Both the position numbers and the translations under genes were made by a program. The notes beneath the pieces are model-generated. The model saw only the letters and a program-made list of their open reading frames with translations. It did no database searches and was not told the origin of the DNA. A stretch of 64,000 nt of DNA from contig CM056732.1 of the NCBI GenBank assembly GCA_029844215.1, positions 51,693,007 to 51,757,006 on the forward strand. Direction: 5' to 3'. Positions 1 through 12,739 of this stretch are shown here, in pieces. Source of the DNA: Przewalskia tangutica. Taxonomy: Eukaryota > Streptophyta > Magnoliopsida > Solanales > Solanaceae. Positions within the stretch are counted from its first letter, which is position 1. Each line of letters starts with the position of its first letter.

Positions 1-784
1 TTAACCAAGATACTTGCCTCGGCGAGTTGCGTGGCTAGCTTTTGGGTAGTAGTTGGCTTAGTACCTTGCAGTGATGGGATATGACTAGCTTTTGAATTTG
101 GTAGTTGGCTATTCTACTTGGCGTCGGTTTTGATAGCCGGCGGGATCTAGTGTTAAGGTTCACATATGGGTGTTGTTTGACATCATGCTGCGCGATGAGA
201 ATGAGTTCCATGGACATGAGTGGTATTATGGCGTGAGACCCGTAGTTATGTGTGAGTGATTATTACGGGATATCGCCCGCACTTGCCATAGCTTGTTTAC
301 TTATTGCGAAATGGTTTTATAAAATGATGAAATGTGATTTCATTCTGAGTATTTTGATTTCACATACTTGGTACTGTTATCTTGGCCTCCTTGAGGCTGC
401 GTTCATCTGCGGTAGAATACATCGGTTGTGGATCCTCGCTCATGAGATCACGATTCGGCGTATTAGGAAGCTCGTTTCTCGGAGGCTTATCTTTTGGTAT
501 GTTTCCACTGAGTTGTAGGTTCTTGTACATTCGAGGTATGGTGAGCCACCTGTCCGTCATAGTTGTTATTACACTCTTAAGTGCATGTAATCTTTATTGT
601 GGCGGGGTTTGTAAAGGATTATGCTGTTCGGTTATGTATATATACATGAAAGCGACCGTTTTGGTTGACCTATTTTCTTATGATGTATCTTGTTTCTGTT
701 TAAGTTTTTATTTCGTGATTTTCTCGATGTTGTATCACTAGGGTGCGGGGTAAGGCACGATCGCGAGCAGGTCGGATCGTGACA
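1..784 (+). repeat. R1 5' LTR, right part only (window edge)
   Basis: The first bases match the interior of the 3' LTR near 4954 (shared words such as CTTGCCTCGGCGAGTTGCGT). From there the two copies run in parallel to a shared end in GTGACA. The copy ends at 784, followed by the primer-binding site. The left part of this LTR lies outside the window. The two R1 copies differ by many small indels. Confidence 0.88.
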
Positions 785-788
785 AAAG

Positions 789-799
789 TGGTATCGAGC
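789..799 (+). other. R1 primer-binding site (initiator Met-tRNA type)
   Basis: The sequence is TGGTATCGAGC, starting four bases after the LTR end. The usual plant Met-tRNA site is TGGTATCAGAGC, so one A is missing from the CAG. The same loss is seen in R2, R3, R4 and R5 but not in R6. Confidence 0.85.
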
Positions 800-2605
800 G
801 ATTAGTCCTCGGAAAGTGTCTGACCGTGTCACAGTAAATGCTTGATTATCGGTGTGTTGTGCACCACGTCTATAATGTCGGAGGCTGCGAGACATTTAGG
901 ATTAGTTTCCATTCTTCTCACTCGAGATCGTGCCTTAGAGGCGTGTTATAAGTTGGACTCCTCGGGCGTATTCATTTGTACGATTATGCCTCTGCGAAAG
1001 GCAACGGGGCCCGGATGGGCGGCATCGAGAGGAGCTACGAGTTGAACACGAGAGGTTGCGAGGCCACGAGCACGGTCATTACGAGATAGTACTTGGGCAG
1101 CGAGTTTTATGGCGCGCTAGCCCAGAGAATTTAGGCGGCGGCGATTTCTACGGAGGCCACGATACGAGCCTCGAGATCGCGGCTAAGGCGAGATATGAGT
1201 TGAGAGATAGCCCGATTACTAGCTAAGTGGTGGTGAGAATGAGACAGGCGGGGCCGGTGGTTCGCGGTACGATGGTTCACCTAGATCCAGATAGTCGAGA
1301 CGGGATTTCTTGAGTTGCGATTCGCGAGTTCTATGTAATGAGGCGAGGATGATCCTCGAGTGTCGTCTTTGGTTTGGGAGATTATTATACCTATGGCCGT
1401 CGAGGGCCGTGTAATGGGAGGATGTCTAGTAGGAGGGATACAGTGGGAGGACTCGGCCTAGGGTTGGTTCTTGATTGGTGGTTCGGAGAGGAAGGGTGTT
1501 AGCGAGGAGAGGCCACCCGCCTCGGTGTGGCGTTATGATAGGCGTCGTGGTGGGAGTGTCGTCTTTGCTTGACAACTTGTATGCTTCGGCAGCGGGGCCA
1601 TTTGGTGAGAGTTTGTCAGGCCAGTAGCGTAGATGTAGAGACTCGACGCCGGGATCGATGGTGGTTCATCGCCTTATATAGCTAGGCGCCTACGGGGCAT
1701 GATTATGGTTAGAAGCGACAAAGGGAAAGTGAGCGGTAGTTGCGAGAGATATCTTTAGCCCAAGAGACTTGTTTATGTTGTTATGGTGGGTACATTAGGT
1801 CTATGTGCGGATAGCATTGTGTTAAGTGTGAATTAGAAAACATGGGCGATTGAGAAAGGCTAAGTGCGGGGCGTGAAAGTTTTGAACCTTAGAATATTAT
1901 ACGTTGAGACCTTAGATGTAAAGTAGTCGTGAGTAAAAGTTTTCGGTTGATATTGGTGAAATCGTTATATCGTGGTGTATTGGTGTGATAATTCCATAGG
2001 TAGTGTAAGATGGAAGTGGTAGCTTTCATGGCGTGAATTAGTAAGATTGTTCGGATCGGGAGCGAGAGAGTTTAGGCGCGATGGCGAAGTCGGGTTGAGG
2101 CAGTCGCGGGTCGACCGCGGCCGAATGAGGTGGGGTCGGTTCGAGGTGGTCGTAGGTGGTAGGGTCACGAGGTGCTAAGCCGGGTTTAGGTAACCATCGT
2201 ATGAGTTCGTGGATGTGTTCGACTAGAATCGGATCGTGGCGGGAATGACCTTAGAGGAAATTGAAGCTAGTGAGATGACCAAGTTTGGGGGTAGTGGCCC
2301 CAGTTTTGAAGCGAAGCAATGGCGAAGTGTGAGTACGTGTACTAGAAAGAGTTCGAGTGTCGAGAAAGTGCGACGAGTAAGAAAAGCGAACAATGTGTTA
2401 TGAGAGCAGGCGATCATTTCTTTTGTGAAGTGAAGATGCGAAGGAGTATCCTTTAGACCATGGGTGTGAGCTTTTGTGATGTTAGGGTGTTTCCTCGTTG
2501 GCTTGGATTTGAGTTTTGCGCCACGTATTACGTTACGGCCATTGGTGGCATGATCGGTTTGTAAGTATAGTAGTGGAGACTATCTGACACGTATTTGATT
2601 AGAGG

Positions 2606-2644
2606 CTTAGAAGGAACATTCGGACGAATGTTTCTAAGGAAGAA
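2606..2644 (+). promoter_or_regulatory. R1 palindrome and polypurine tract
   Basis: An inverted repeat (CTTAGAA..AACATTCG / CGAATGTT.TCTAAG) at 2606-2638 runs into the purine tract AAGGAAGAA, directly before the LTR start at 2645. The run of G seen in R5 is missing here. The tract would prime plus-strand synthesis. Confidence 0.8.
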
Positions 2645-5600
2645 TGTTATACCGTAGTTCGAGTATGTATGTGAGGGCGTGCGTGCGAGAATCTGACGAA
2701 ATTTTGGAAAGAAAGGAAGATGTGATTTTTGCGGAAAAGTTTCGGTTTTGTGAAGAAAAAGGTTCGTTAATGGGAATTGGATTCCCGATTTGGTATTTGG
2801 GCTTCTTGGATTATATTAGAATTTTGAGATTTTATTTTTGGAAATGGTCACGTGGGGCCACGGGAGAAATTTACGGTTTTGTAGAGCAGCTTTGTTTTGA
2901 GATTCCGGTATTTTGGATATTTTGGAAGGCGAAATATTTTGGGCCAGTCGGGGCGACATGTCACCCCCGTGGCACCTTGGCGAATTGGTGGGACAGTGGC
3001 TAGCAACATCCTTGGCGAAATGGGCTAACAAGTGGCAAGCCAACTTGTCGCAATGGCCATGTGGTGTGGTGGGACCAGCACCTGCGTAGCCCAATCTTGA
3101 CCCTACACTTACCTTGATCCTAACCCTTGATTCTCTATAAATAGCTCCAGGTTGAAGAGTATTTCATCCAGCCAGAGCTTTCCAAAGCAAAATATTTTCC
3201 CTCCTTTGTAAGTTGATTTCGTCCCCTCCCTCTTGTGAAGAAAATACTTGGGTATTATTGTATAATCCCAAATACCTTGGCCTAGTATCCTAGTAGTATT
3301 CCAAAGTTGTTTGATACTAGGAGCTGAAAATGCTACTTTATTCGATAGCCGTAAAGTGAAACCACAGAAAAATCTTCTAGCTTGGTTGAAGTTTTTAGAA
3401 GTTGTTGGAAACTTCTAAGTCGCTTGGAGGCGGGTTGGGCGTAAGGAGTTGGAGCTAAGCGTTGCTCGGGATCGACTTATAATCTTGGATAATTTTGGGC
3501 TTATCGAGGTAATGATCTATGTCCACTATGGTAATTGGATATTACATGTTGTAGTAGTTATACTTGAGTAGATTATATTGGAAGGATGATTATAAAGGTT
3601 TAAAGCGTATTTACATTGGGTGTACTTACAGTAGACTTGTGTAGTATTATTGTGAAGCGAATTGAACACGTCAGGTTAGGCGCGTAATCCGCAGGAGTTG
3701 TTGGCACAGTAGCGGGCCTTGATAGGAGGAGATTTATGTGATAGCGGGGAGGTCTTTGCGAATTTTACGTAGAATAAGGAATCTTGTATTTAGAATATTC
3801 TACGAAGAGAACTAGAAGTTGATAGATGTATTGTGGTTGTTATAGGTGGATCTTACGCAGCGGCATTGACTTGGCTTGTGGTTTAAGCTAAAAGGTATGT
3901 GATTCTTCCTATACTCTTGAGCATGATTGTTGTGAACTATATAGTACGGTAGGCGTGCGTGTGTGAAATGAATTTTGTTTGTTTAAAACATAAAGTGTTA
4001 TAATGGCTTTATGGGAAGTTAGTTATAACGACTTTATGAAGATAAAAGAAAGATTTGGTTTTGTGATAAAAGCGACTTGATTTTGAAAGTTAAGAGACTT
4101 GATCTTGAAAGATAAGAGACTTGACTTATAACGACTTGTTTTGGAAAGGAGAAGTAACTTGATTTAAGTATAGGTTACTTGTTTTGAAAAGAGTAAGTTA
4201 ATTGGGTTTTAAAAAGTATACTTGATGTTGTTCTAAAGAAAAGCACTTGGTTTAAAAGGTATAGAGTACTTGATTTTAAAAGCCTTGTAAAATTTTTTCT
4301 GAAGGTGAAGTAATTTGGTTTTAAAAGTAAAGCGTGTTTTCTTTATATACTACAGTATTAGTATCGTGTGGCTTTACGTAAAGAGGTCTTTTGAAAGAAT
4401 GAAAGTATGTAGTATTTTGGGTTTGAAACCGGATTGTTGATTAAAATGAATGTATGTTGAACTTGCCTATGCTTGTTGTGATAGTCTTTGATGTGCAAGT
4501 GTTTTGTTGATATCTTTAGTGACTCTGCAGGGTAGGCTATCGATTGATTGATTGGACATGCGGCGTTGGGTGGTCCACGAGTATCGTCCACTTTGAGTAT
4601 TGAATGGTTGTTTAATGCTGCGTGACTCTGCGGGAGGGCGGCTATATCGATTTATTTCCTTTGGACATCTTTGTGCGATGGATGTTCCGCGGGCGTGCGT
4701 CGATGGGATGGTTTCATGGCCGTGACTTAGAGGTGAGATCTTGGGCATGCGGTCATCGTGAGGTTGATTGTTAGTCCATGGGCGCTAATCCATGAAGCTT
4801 GCGCGGTGACGGCGATCACGGCTTGATTTATGCGTGTGGTTCGAGCACTTTAGATACTTGTTACGGTCATTTTCGTGTCTGGTAGCCTCTGGTAGATAGC
4901 TTAAGATACTTGCCTCGGTCGTATCTTGTGAGACGGTAGGCTATTATGCGTTAACTTAAGATACTTGCCTCGGCGAGTTGCGTGACTAGCTTTTGGGTAG
5001 TAGTTGGCTTTCGTACCTTGCGTGATGGGATATGACTAGCTTTTGGGTGGTAGTTGGCTATTCTACTTGGCGTCGGTTTTGATAGCCTTGAGCAGGATCT
5101 AGTGTTCGAGTTCATGGGTGTTGTTTGACATCGTATGCTGCCGTGATGAGAATGAGTTCCACGGGCATGAGTGGTATTATGGCGTGAGACCCGTAGTTAT
5201 GTGTGAGTGATTATTACGGGATATCGCCCGCTTGCCAACATAGCTGTTTACTTATTGCGAAATGGTTTTATAAAATGATGAAATGTGATTTCATTACGGT
5301 ATTTTGATTTCACATACTTGGTACTGTTATCTTGGCCTCGCCCGAAATTTGCGTTAAATCTGAGTTGAGTACATCGGTTGTGGATCCTCGCTCATGGATC
5401 ACGATTCGTATTAGGAAGCTCCGTTTCTCGGAGGCTTATCTTTTGGTATGTTTCCACAGAGTTGTAGGTTCTTGTACATTCGGGGTATGGCGGGACTACT
5501 GTCCGTCATAGTTGTTATTACACTCTTAGAGTCATGTAATCTTGTTGTGGGCGGGGTTTGTAAAGGATTATGGCTCGGTTATGTATATATACATGAAGCG

Positions 5601-5726
5601 TAGTTTTGGTTGGCTATTTTCTTATGATGTATCTTGTTTCTGTTTAAGTTTTTATTTCGTGATTTTCTCGATGTTGTATCACTAGGGTGCAGGGTAAGGC
5701 ACTGTCATGCTTGAGGTGTCGTGACA
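2645..5726 (+). repeat. R1 3' LTR (3082 bp)
   Basis: It starts TGTTATACCGTAG after the polypurine tract and ends GTCGTGACA, after which non-repeat DNA begins. Both ends match the TG..CA ends of R2-R6. The first 700 bases resemble R5. The later part resembles R3, including the repeat zone near 4500-4960. The five bases after it are CCTTA; the partner duplication would lie outside the window. Confidence 0.9.
3136..3143 (+). promoter_or_regulatory. LTR TATA box (TATAAATA), R1
   Basis: TATAAATA lies about 490 bases into the LTR. The equivalent position in R2-R5 also has a TATA box. It would drive transcription of the element. Confidence 0.6.
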
Positions 5727-6473
5727 CCTTACCTTTTCATCTTGTTAATTTACTTATTTAGTTTAGATGTCTTTCATTTCCCTTGTAACAAAAAAAAAAA
5801 AGGGAGGAAAACAATGTCTTCTTGAAAATAGGTACAAGTTCAGGGGTACTGATGTATTTTCTCTTACTTAAAGATAAAGATAAAGATATAATAGGGTTAC
5901 TCCACTTTCATGTTTTTCCAAAACGTTTTCTTCTTTTTCATTTTACCATATATCTTCCTCTTTACTTGTTTTTTTTTTTCAAAATAAAAAATTCACTAGG
6001 TGGGGTGTTTTAGGTTAATTTTATAATTTTTTTCTCAAAGAAAAATCATTACATGTGTAGTCAAAGCCAATAAAAGATGCGCAAAATTAAACTAATACCC
6101 AGTGTAAGTTGTTGAATTTACCAACTTAAGATTTATAGGATTTCCTATGTTGGTTCTACAAATTGCTAAGCTATAAATGTGATAAAATATAAAAATTGGA
6201 CAAAACATTTATAAATGAACATTGTATCAAGGATTTTGAACAAAAGTTATATGAGCAAATATTGGCCACTTTTGACGTCCTTGGCAGTGAAGTTAGAAGC
6301 CTAGCCTCCTTATGGTCCCAGTTGAAGCCTCTTGGGCGCCTAGCTTCAAATGACTCCAATTGGGGCCTTTTGGAGGCCCTAGCACATCTAACTGCTTTCT
6401 AATATAATTAATTTATATTTTAATAACTTAGCTACGGATATATCCCATAGGGATGTAATTGTAGGATTTCTAT
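5727..6473. other. AT-rich spacer, no gene recognised
   Basis: Low-complexity AT-rich DNA with a short A run near 5789. A 68-codon open frame at 6196-6402 has no motif I recognise and lies beside frequent stops; I do not call it a gene. Confidence 0.5.
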
Positions 6474-8380
6474 TGTAACGTCTAGTAATTTTGGGCGATA
6501 ACTTGAGCATCTAAATGGAGAAAATAGACCCGAACATTTGGAAAATTCATAGTATATCGACGTATGCTAATAAAAAAATTAGTTTACAAAAGGATGCGAT
6601 CCCGAAATAATTTTGGATACAATAAGTGTGACGATGAGAGTTGAAAATAATTTTGGTGTATGCTTAACAAGGTTATGGACTAGTGTCATATTACAAAAAT
6701 TATGACATTGAGTATACGAATGCCTTATGAGTTATTAGAATTTTAAGTGAATTGAGACCACGAATTAATTATATGTGTGATTGATAAATTATACGGAGAC
6801 AAGTCTTAATTAATTGAAAGTTGCATTACGTATAAACATTTGCCGTAAGCACCTAATGACTAGGTCTAGGTACTAAATAGGTGGCAGCTATTGAGGAGAG
6901 GTTGATTACTCCGTTAGGTGAATGTTATATCTTTCTGTATGTATATGAATAGCAAGATAAAGGAAATATTTCTACATTATTCATTCTAGTGTTTACCAGT
7001 TGACCTCTAAATATTCTCGTGTAAATGGGTCTCGTATTTAATAAAGCTATAGGATGAAGTTGAGTCAATCTGCTGCCTTACACGAATTGGTGCCTCAACA
7101 AATTCCATACCAAAACAGTTAGCTAAATACTATTCTGCCCACGACGAATTAGAGCAAAAACAAGTAGAGGGAACTTACTAACGTCCAGCAACAAATATTT
7201 TCCTTCCATTTTAGTGGAATCAATGTATGTTAAAGCAAATTATTTCTTTCTTTTGGCATGTTCTACGTATGAAATATAACCGTGATATGGTTCCATAATT
7301 TATTCTACTCCTAGAAGTTAAGAATAATTATGTCGTTGATTCTTATGCTAAAAGCATGTCTAAATTGTTTCTAAGTCCTTAATGAGGCATATGGAAAGAT
7401 GGTAATGATATTCACAATGTTGTCAAGGGTATAAGGGTAATATGTCACCCGTTGAGGTTGGAATATGGTGTTGCCATTCATGCATTTTCATTTGTATTGC
7501 ATTCATATATTACTCTGGACCACTTATGCTACGCACACTACTATATGGTAAATATTGTATATATGTAGGGGATATGGGGAAAGGAAAGACGTTATATCAC
7601 ACCACCGCTTGCTGCAGTCTGATTATCACAAAAGAGCCCGAAGAGGCCAACATGAATCGATGCCCATGTGTGGCCGATATAATCAGATGCCCACACAGAC
7701 GGTTATGGACAGGAAAAGCCCTTGTGTGGCCAATATATATATGTATACTTCATTTGCATCATGCATGACATTTAGAAATATTATGCAAGGCCGATAATGA
7801 AATGATGCCCCCAGAAGCTGTTATGGTAAGAAAGATTGTCCTGAGGTTGAGGTATGTGCATACTGCATAACATTTTTAACATTTAGACATATTCATTAGG
7901 GCCGTCAAAGGCAATTACTGTTGGTCAGTTGTTCCTGTTTCAGATTATGATACATTTCTATTATGTTATTCGTTATGCCTAACACTCGATTACATCGATC
8001 GTCGACGTCCGCTTTCTTTGGGCGCATTTCATTCCCGCATGTTTAGAGTGATGGTTCACGCTGGTAGGTTGTTGGTTTAGCTGATGTTGGAGCACTCTAT
8101 TTGTTCCAGAGTTGCAGTCTAGTCTTGGTATGATATTTTGATGTCGTATACTCTTTAGAGGCTTGTAGACATGTTTCATGTAGATAGTGGTTTTGTATGG
8201 CCTTATCTGCCTTGGCGTAGTCATGTATATAAGTATAAGTCAGTTTTTTGGTCAAGAGCTTTCATAATCTTTTTCGGCTTAGTCCGTGCTTATTGTGATT
8301 ATACGGTGATGGTGTGATTTAGGGTATCCGGCGGGTGAGATCCGGGCGCCCGTCGCGGCCTTCCGATTTGGGTCGTGACA
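6474..8380 (+). mobile_element. Solo LTR of another gypsy-type family (1907 bp)
   Basis: It starts TGTAACGTCTAG and ends GGTCGTGACA. It is flanked by a perfect five-base duplication, TCTAT at 6469-6473 and 8381-8385. No primer-binding site follows and no second LTR is present, so this is a solo LTR left by recombination. The GGGCGCCCGTCGCGGCC word near its end is typical of gypsy LTRs in this plant group (from memory). Degenerate 60-bp-scale repeats with the word ATGCCC lie near 7660-7840. Confidence 0.87.
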
Positions 8381-8959
8381 TCTATAGTATATAAGGTGTA
8401 AATGTTTGTACTTTAGGGTTGCGGGATTATCCATAAACATTGTTAGTTGATACTTTATGTTAGCATACGGTTGATTATCATAGATATATATTAGTTTACT
8501 TATGTTATCCTGCGCTTAATTATTTGATTACTTAATCACCAATTGAATACTATCTACGAATCTAGATTGTTTGTCGGAAGGGAGGTCTGTTTTGCATTAT
8601 AAGATAAGGTAGGGCTTGTTTGGTGATCCGACTGTTCGTCCATCATTGATTAGCGGCTCTAACTATCTTACAGTTAGCAAGTGATGTACTAGTTATAGAC
8701 CTTTACTTAGTTTGTCTTGCTTGGTCAAATACATGAGATACAACTGTATTGTTATTATTTGAGATGGTCATGGGACATAGACGTTTCGATAGTTTCAATA
8801 GACGTCAGTTTATCAGGAATGAACTCCGAAGCAAAATCAACCATCTGACTAGTAAACTAGATTTTCAATAGAGTAACTAAAATGAATATGCAGCTGAATT
8901 GGATAAATCGCTTCGTAACTCTAGAATCTCTCTTCTGAAGTCTCAATCATCAATATTTG
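8381..8959. other. Spacer, no gene recognised
   Basis: AT-rich single-copy-looking DNA between the solo LTR and R2. I see no coding motif or terminal repeat in it. Confidence 0.5.
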
Positions 8960-11900
8960 TGTCACGACCGAACCGGGCGTGGTGGTGCCTTACCCGGGCA
9001 CCCTGGTGATCTGACATCGAGAAAACCAGCGGAAATAAAACATGAACATGAAATAAGAGATATTATAAATAAACAGGCCAACCAAAACGGTTGCCTTCAA
9101 GCATATATACAAAAAATCTTCTGAACAGTTACAATCCTTTACAACCGCCCATGCGATTACTCTGCACCTCTAAGATTTACAACAACTATGACGGGGCCGG
9201 CCCGCCATACCCACGAATGTACAAGAACCTACAACTCGGGAAAACATACTAAAAGATAAGCCTCGGAGAAGCGGCTTCCCGTCTGTTGACTGTGATCCTA
9301 TGGCGAGGATCCTGGCCGATGTACCTCTACTGCGACATGACGCAGCCCGAAGGAGGTCGATCTAACAGTACCAAGTATGTGAAACAGTAAAATCTTGTAC
9401 ATGAAATCATAATAGTCTATATAAGCGAGACATGTATGATAACCAAACTACGATTCAACATAAGCGATCATGTCAAGTCGGGGACTCACGCCTCAAAGTC
9501 AACCTCGTACGTGGAACTCCTTCCTCACAGCTGGCGATCTAGGTAAAAATCATGTGATACGTATAACATGTCTCGGCCCATCTCATGGAACCAGTATAGA
9601 AAGCGTGTGGAATACATTCCGGTTAAATCTCTACGTGAACGCGATGTCGAGTGAAATACATTCGGTTCATCCACGTGACGCGAGTCGAGTGAAATACATT
9701 CGGTTCATCCCGTGAGCCGGTAGTCGAGTGAAATACATTCGGTTCATCCGTGACGCGGTAGTCAGTGAAATACATTCGGTTCATCCCATGAACCGGTAGT
9801 CGAGTGAAATACATTACTTGCACAACAAGGCTATCACACGCAACATGGTCAAGTTACACACAACTCAAGTACTTTCATTTTATGCCAAAAACCAGGTTTT
9901 AACCCTAAAGTACTACATACGTTAAATCCCTTTAAAAGATCCATTCCTTTTACCAAAGTCACGATACGTAGTATAGAGTGACCCACATTTATAAACCAAC
10001 CCACATTCTTTTTAAAGTCAAGTAACAACATCCTTTTCCTAAAGTTCCAGTTTGCCTAGTTTCAATTACTCAAGTTCCATTTTTGAGAGATTTCATAGTT
10101 CAAAGTCTTAATCACGTAATTCCTTTTTAGAACAATTGAGTAATATAAGTCTTATGTGTGAGTAGATTATTCATAAAGATCTTATTAAAGCAGCCATGAT
10201 CTAGGAATGTAATATCATTTTTTCTCATCTTAGCTTCTATGCAGATGGAAGTTTCTACTGGTTTTAATAATACAATTCATTAGTCAGTACATTTCCTTTA
10301 TTAACGTTGCAGTGGTTTGTTCGATACTTGTTCTCATTTCCGAAATCCATATAACATTCTTAAGCCGTTATACCTAACTTTCCATAAAGCTAGTATAACT
10401 CTTAAGTTTTCAAACACCAAGTATTACTCTTTTATCAAAATGATTCATAAACCTTTTGAAATACTTCATGTTCTTTATTATCACACATCAAGCCAGTTAT
10501 AGTTCAAATCAATTACCTTTTAAAAACCACAGAGCATTTTCTTACCTACATAAAGCTATTATAACCAACTTCCCATAAAGCCGTTATAACACTTTATGTT
10601 TTAGACCAATCAAATACATTTAACACATGTACGTCTACCGTACTACATAGTTATACACATATCATGCTAGAAGAGATAGGAAGAGGTTCACATACCTCGC
10701 GACAGTATCGATTAATAGCAAAGCGCTCAAGTACTTCAAAGTCGGCTACTCCTTAAGCCAAGTAGATCGCGCCACGTAGTACTTCAACCTATAAAGGCCA
10801 CTGGCGCCTATTAACATCTAGATCTCAACGTAGAATATTCTCTGAAAATTCAAGACACCTCCACATGGCAGCGTAAATCTCCTCTATCGGTAGGCTGCGA
10901 AGCCAACCGGGGTTTACGTCTAACGGGCGTGTACAATTCTACTTCACGGTAATGCTAGATAAGTCTCTTTATGTCTGATCCTATGTAATTCTGATTCGGT
11001 TTTCCTCTTTATTCTTGAGCTTAAGTCAAAAGACATTGCCGAAAACTACGTTCAATTCCTTTTCAATATTCATTCTATATATAGTATACTTGACTATATA
11101 TTCTAACAATCATGTAATTTCCAATTCTGATAGGGGACAAGATAATTACCTCGATAAGCCCAAAATTATCCAAGTTATATGCCGCTCACGAGCAAGGTTT
11201 AGCTCTACTCGTGCGCTCGATTTGCTCGAAACCCTTAGAAGTCTACGCCTTCTACTTATAACTTCAACTACGGGTGAAGATTTTCCTTAGGGTTTCATTT
11301 AAAGGCTAAAGGAAAGTATAATCGTATTTTAGGGTTTTTAGTATAGAGGGTACTTTGGAAAGTACTACAAGGTATATGGGCTAAGGTATTTTGGGCATTA
11401 CTGCAACAACTTGGAGAGTATTTCTCGACCGAGGAGGGTAGTATTTCGACTAGCACAACAAGGCTAGGGGTTCTCGGCGAGGGCCTCGAGAGGGGAGGGT
11501 GTTTCGGCTGGGCTACCCTGAGGGGAGGGTGTGGCGGACGAGAGCAAGAGGGAGGGTTTTTGCCTTAGAAGTTTTCAAGTGAGGATGAATAAAGTCTTCA
11601 ACTTAGGGGAGTATTTATAGGCTAACCAATGGCCAACCAATGGCCAAGATGAAGCCAAGTGCAAGGTAAGTGTAAGGCTAAGATTCACCCAAGTACACCT
11701 TATCCATCTACCACCAAAATATCCTACCTAACCCTTGACCAAGGGAAAGGCACAAAATCGTCCAAATCAAGCCCATTTTGCCGTCGATGAGGTGACACTT
11801 GTCACCCTCCGTTAATCCAAAATATTTAATCTCTCGTAAAAATCCGCAAAAATAATAAATGACATAGCCGGAATTTTCCCTACGTAAGCTGTGGAAACGT

Positions 11901-12020
11901 TTCGTCGGAAAACGACTCTTTTCGCTAGTTGTGCACAATTTCGCCACTTTGCCTACTTAAGGCTTTAAACTTTTACACGTACGCCTGCACGTACATACTC
12001 TGGAAATACGGGGTATAACA
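8960..12020 (-). repeat. R2 3' LTR (3061 bp)
   Basis: On the plus strand it runs from TGTCACGACCG to GGGGTATAACA and abuts the polypurine tract at 12021. A TATA box (TATTTATA on the plus strand) is at 11612-11619. Confidence 0.92.
9602..9815. repeat. R2 LTR minisatellite, about 38-bp unit, 6 copies
   Basis: Each unit holds GAAATACATTCGGTTCATCC or a close variant followed by a GTGA..CGGTAGTC linker. Six copies of the AATACATT core can be counted, the first and last being variant. The homologous array in the other R2 LTR also has six copies. Confidence 0.9.
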
Positions 12021-12064
12021 TTCTTCCCCCCTTAGAAACATTCGTCCCGAATGTTCCTTCTCAG
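12021..12064 (-). promoter_or_regulatory. R2 polypurine tract and palindrome
   Basis: TTCTTCCCCCCT (the purine tract on the minus strand) directly follows the LTR. It runs into the CTTAGAAACATTCG / CGAATGTTCCTTCTCAG inverted repeat. Confidence 0.85.
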
Positions 12065-12739
12065 TCTCAAAACATAAAAGTTACGGTATAGCATTCACTA
12101 CTAAACTTACGAAACCAAATATGCCGCCCCTGGCCACAAAAAACACACGCGCAAAACCCAAATCCAAGCCAACGCGGAATCACCTCTGTGATCACAAAAG
12201 TTCCGCGAGTCTAAAATATACTCCGCCGCACGCCCGTTTTACAAAAAGCGATCGCGCGTTCACTTCTCCCTCTCTGGTTGTACCCTTCCGAATACTCGAA
12301 CTCTTTACGATTGAGCGCGTCCACGAACCCGTACGATGGTTATCTAAACTTGGGACTAGCATACTCGTGACCTACCACCGAGGACCACATCCCGACCCAA
12401 CGCGGCTGCGGGTCGACCAGCGATCCTCGGCCCGACCATCGCGCCAAACTTTTGTTCCTCTATCGAGCGATCTTACCTATTCAAGTCATGAAAGCTACCA
12501 CTTTCGTCTCACACAACCAGGAATTTCCCCTGATACATTTAAGCGCGTACCAAGTATTTCAACAAAGACTAACGCGAATCTCTTATTTAAGGCGACCACC
12601 TCTAAGGTCTCAACGTGAAATATTCTAAGGTTCACACTTCTCATGCCCCATACTTATCCTTTCAACTAACGGGTTTTCTAACTCTAAGCACAACGCTATT
12701 CGGACATAGCACAATAATAAGGTCATCATATCAAGTATG
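12065..12739 (-). other. R2 non-coding 3' internal segment
   Basis: This stretch separates the gag remnant from the polypurine tract. It matches the equivalent part of R1 and R3, for example the word for a GCGTCCACGAACCCGTACGA block near 12320. The 165-codon frame at 12121-12618 crosses it on the opposite strand to the element and has no recognisable domain, so I do not call a gene. Confidence 0.6.

Larger units (their letters stand above)
785..2644 (+). pseudogene. R1 internal region: leader, gag start, non-coding 3' part
   Basis: After the primer-binding site there is a leader of about 190 bases holding a damaged form of the conserved hairpin (about 844-877). The gag start codon is at 986 and the product begins MPLRKATGPG. 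The frame closes within about 20 codons, and I cannot trace a gag core or zinc knuckle beyond it. From about 1750 to 2600 the DNA matches the non-coding 3' part of the other elements. It includes the block around 2200-2420 that recurs in R2 and R3. No protease, reverse transcriptase or integrase motif is visible. At about 1.86 kb this is the shortest internal region of the set, so R1 is a non-autonomous derivative. Confidence 0.7.

Noticed and set aside
7442..7797. Overlapping frames of 80 and 108 codons
   Set aside because: They lie within a solo LTR bounded by a perfect duplication, in a degenerate repeat zone, with no domain.
12121..12618. 165-codon plus-strand open frame inside R2
   Set aside because: It lies opposite to the element strand in the non-coding 3' segment, shows no domain, and homologous DNA in R1 and R3 does not keep the frame open.
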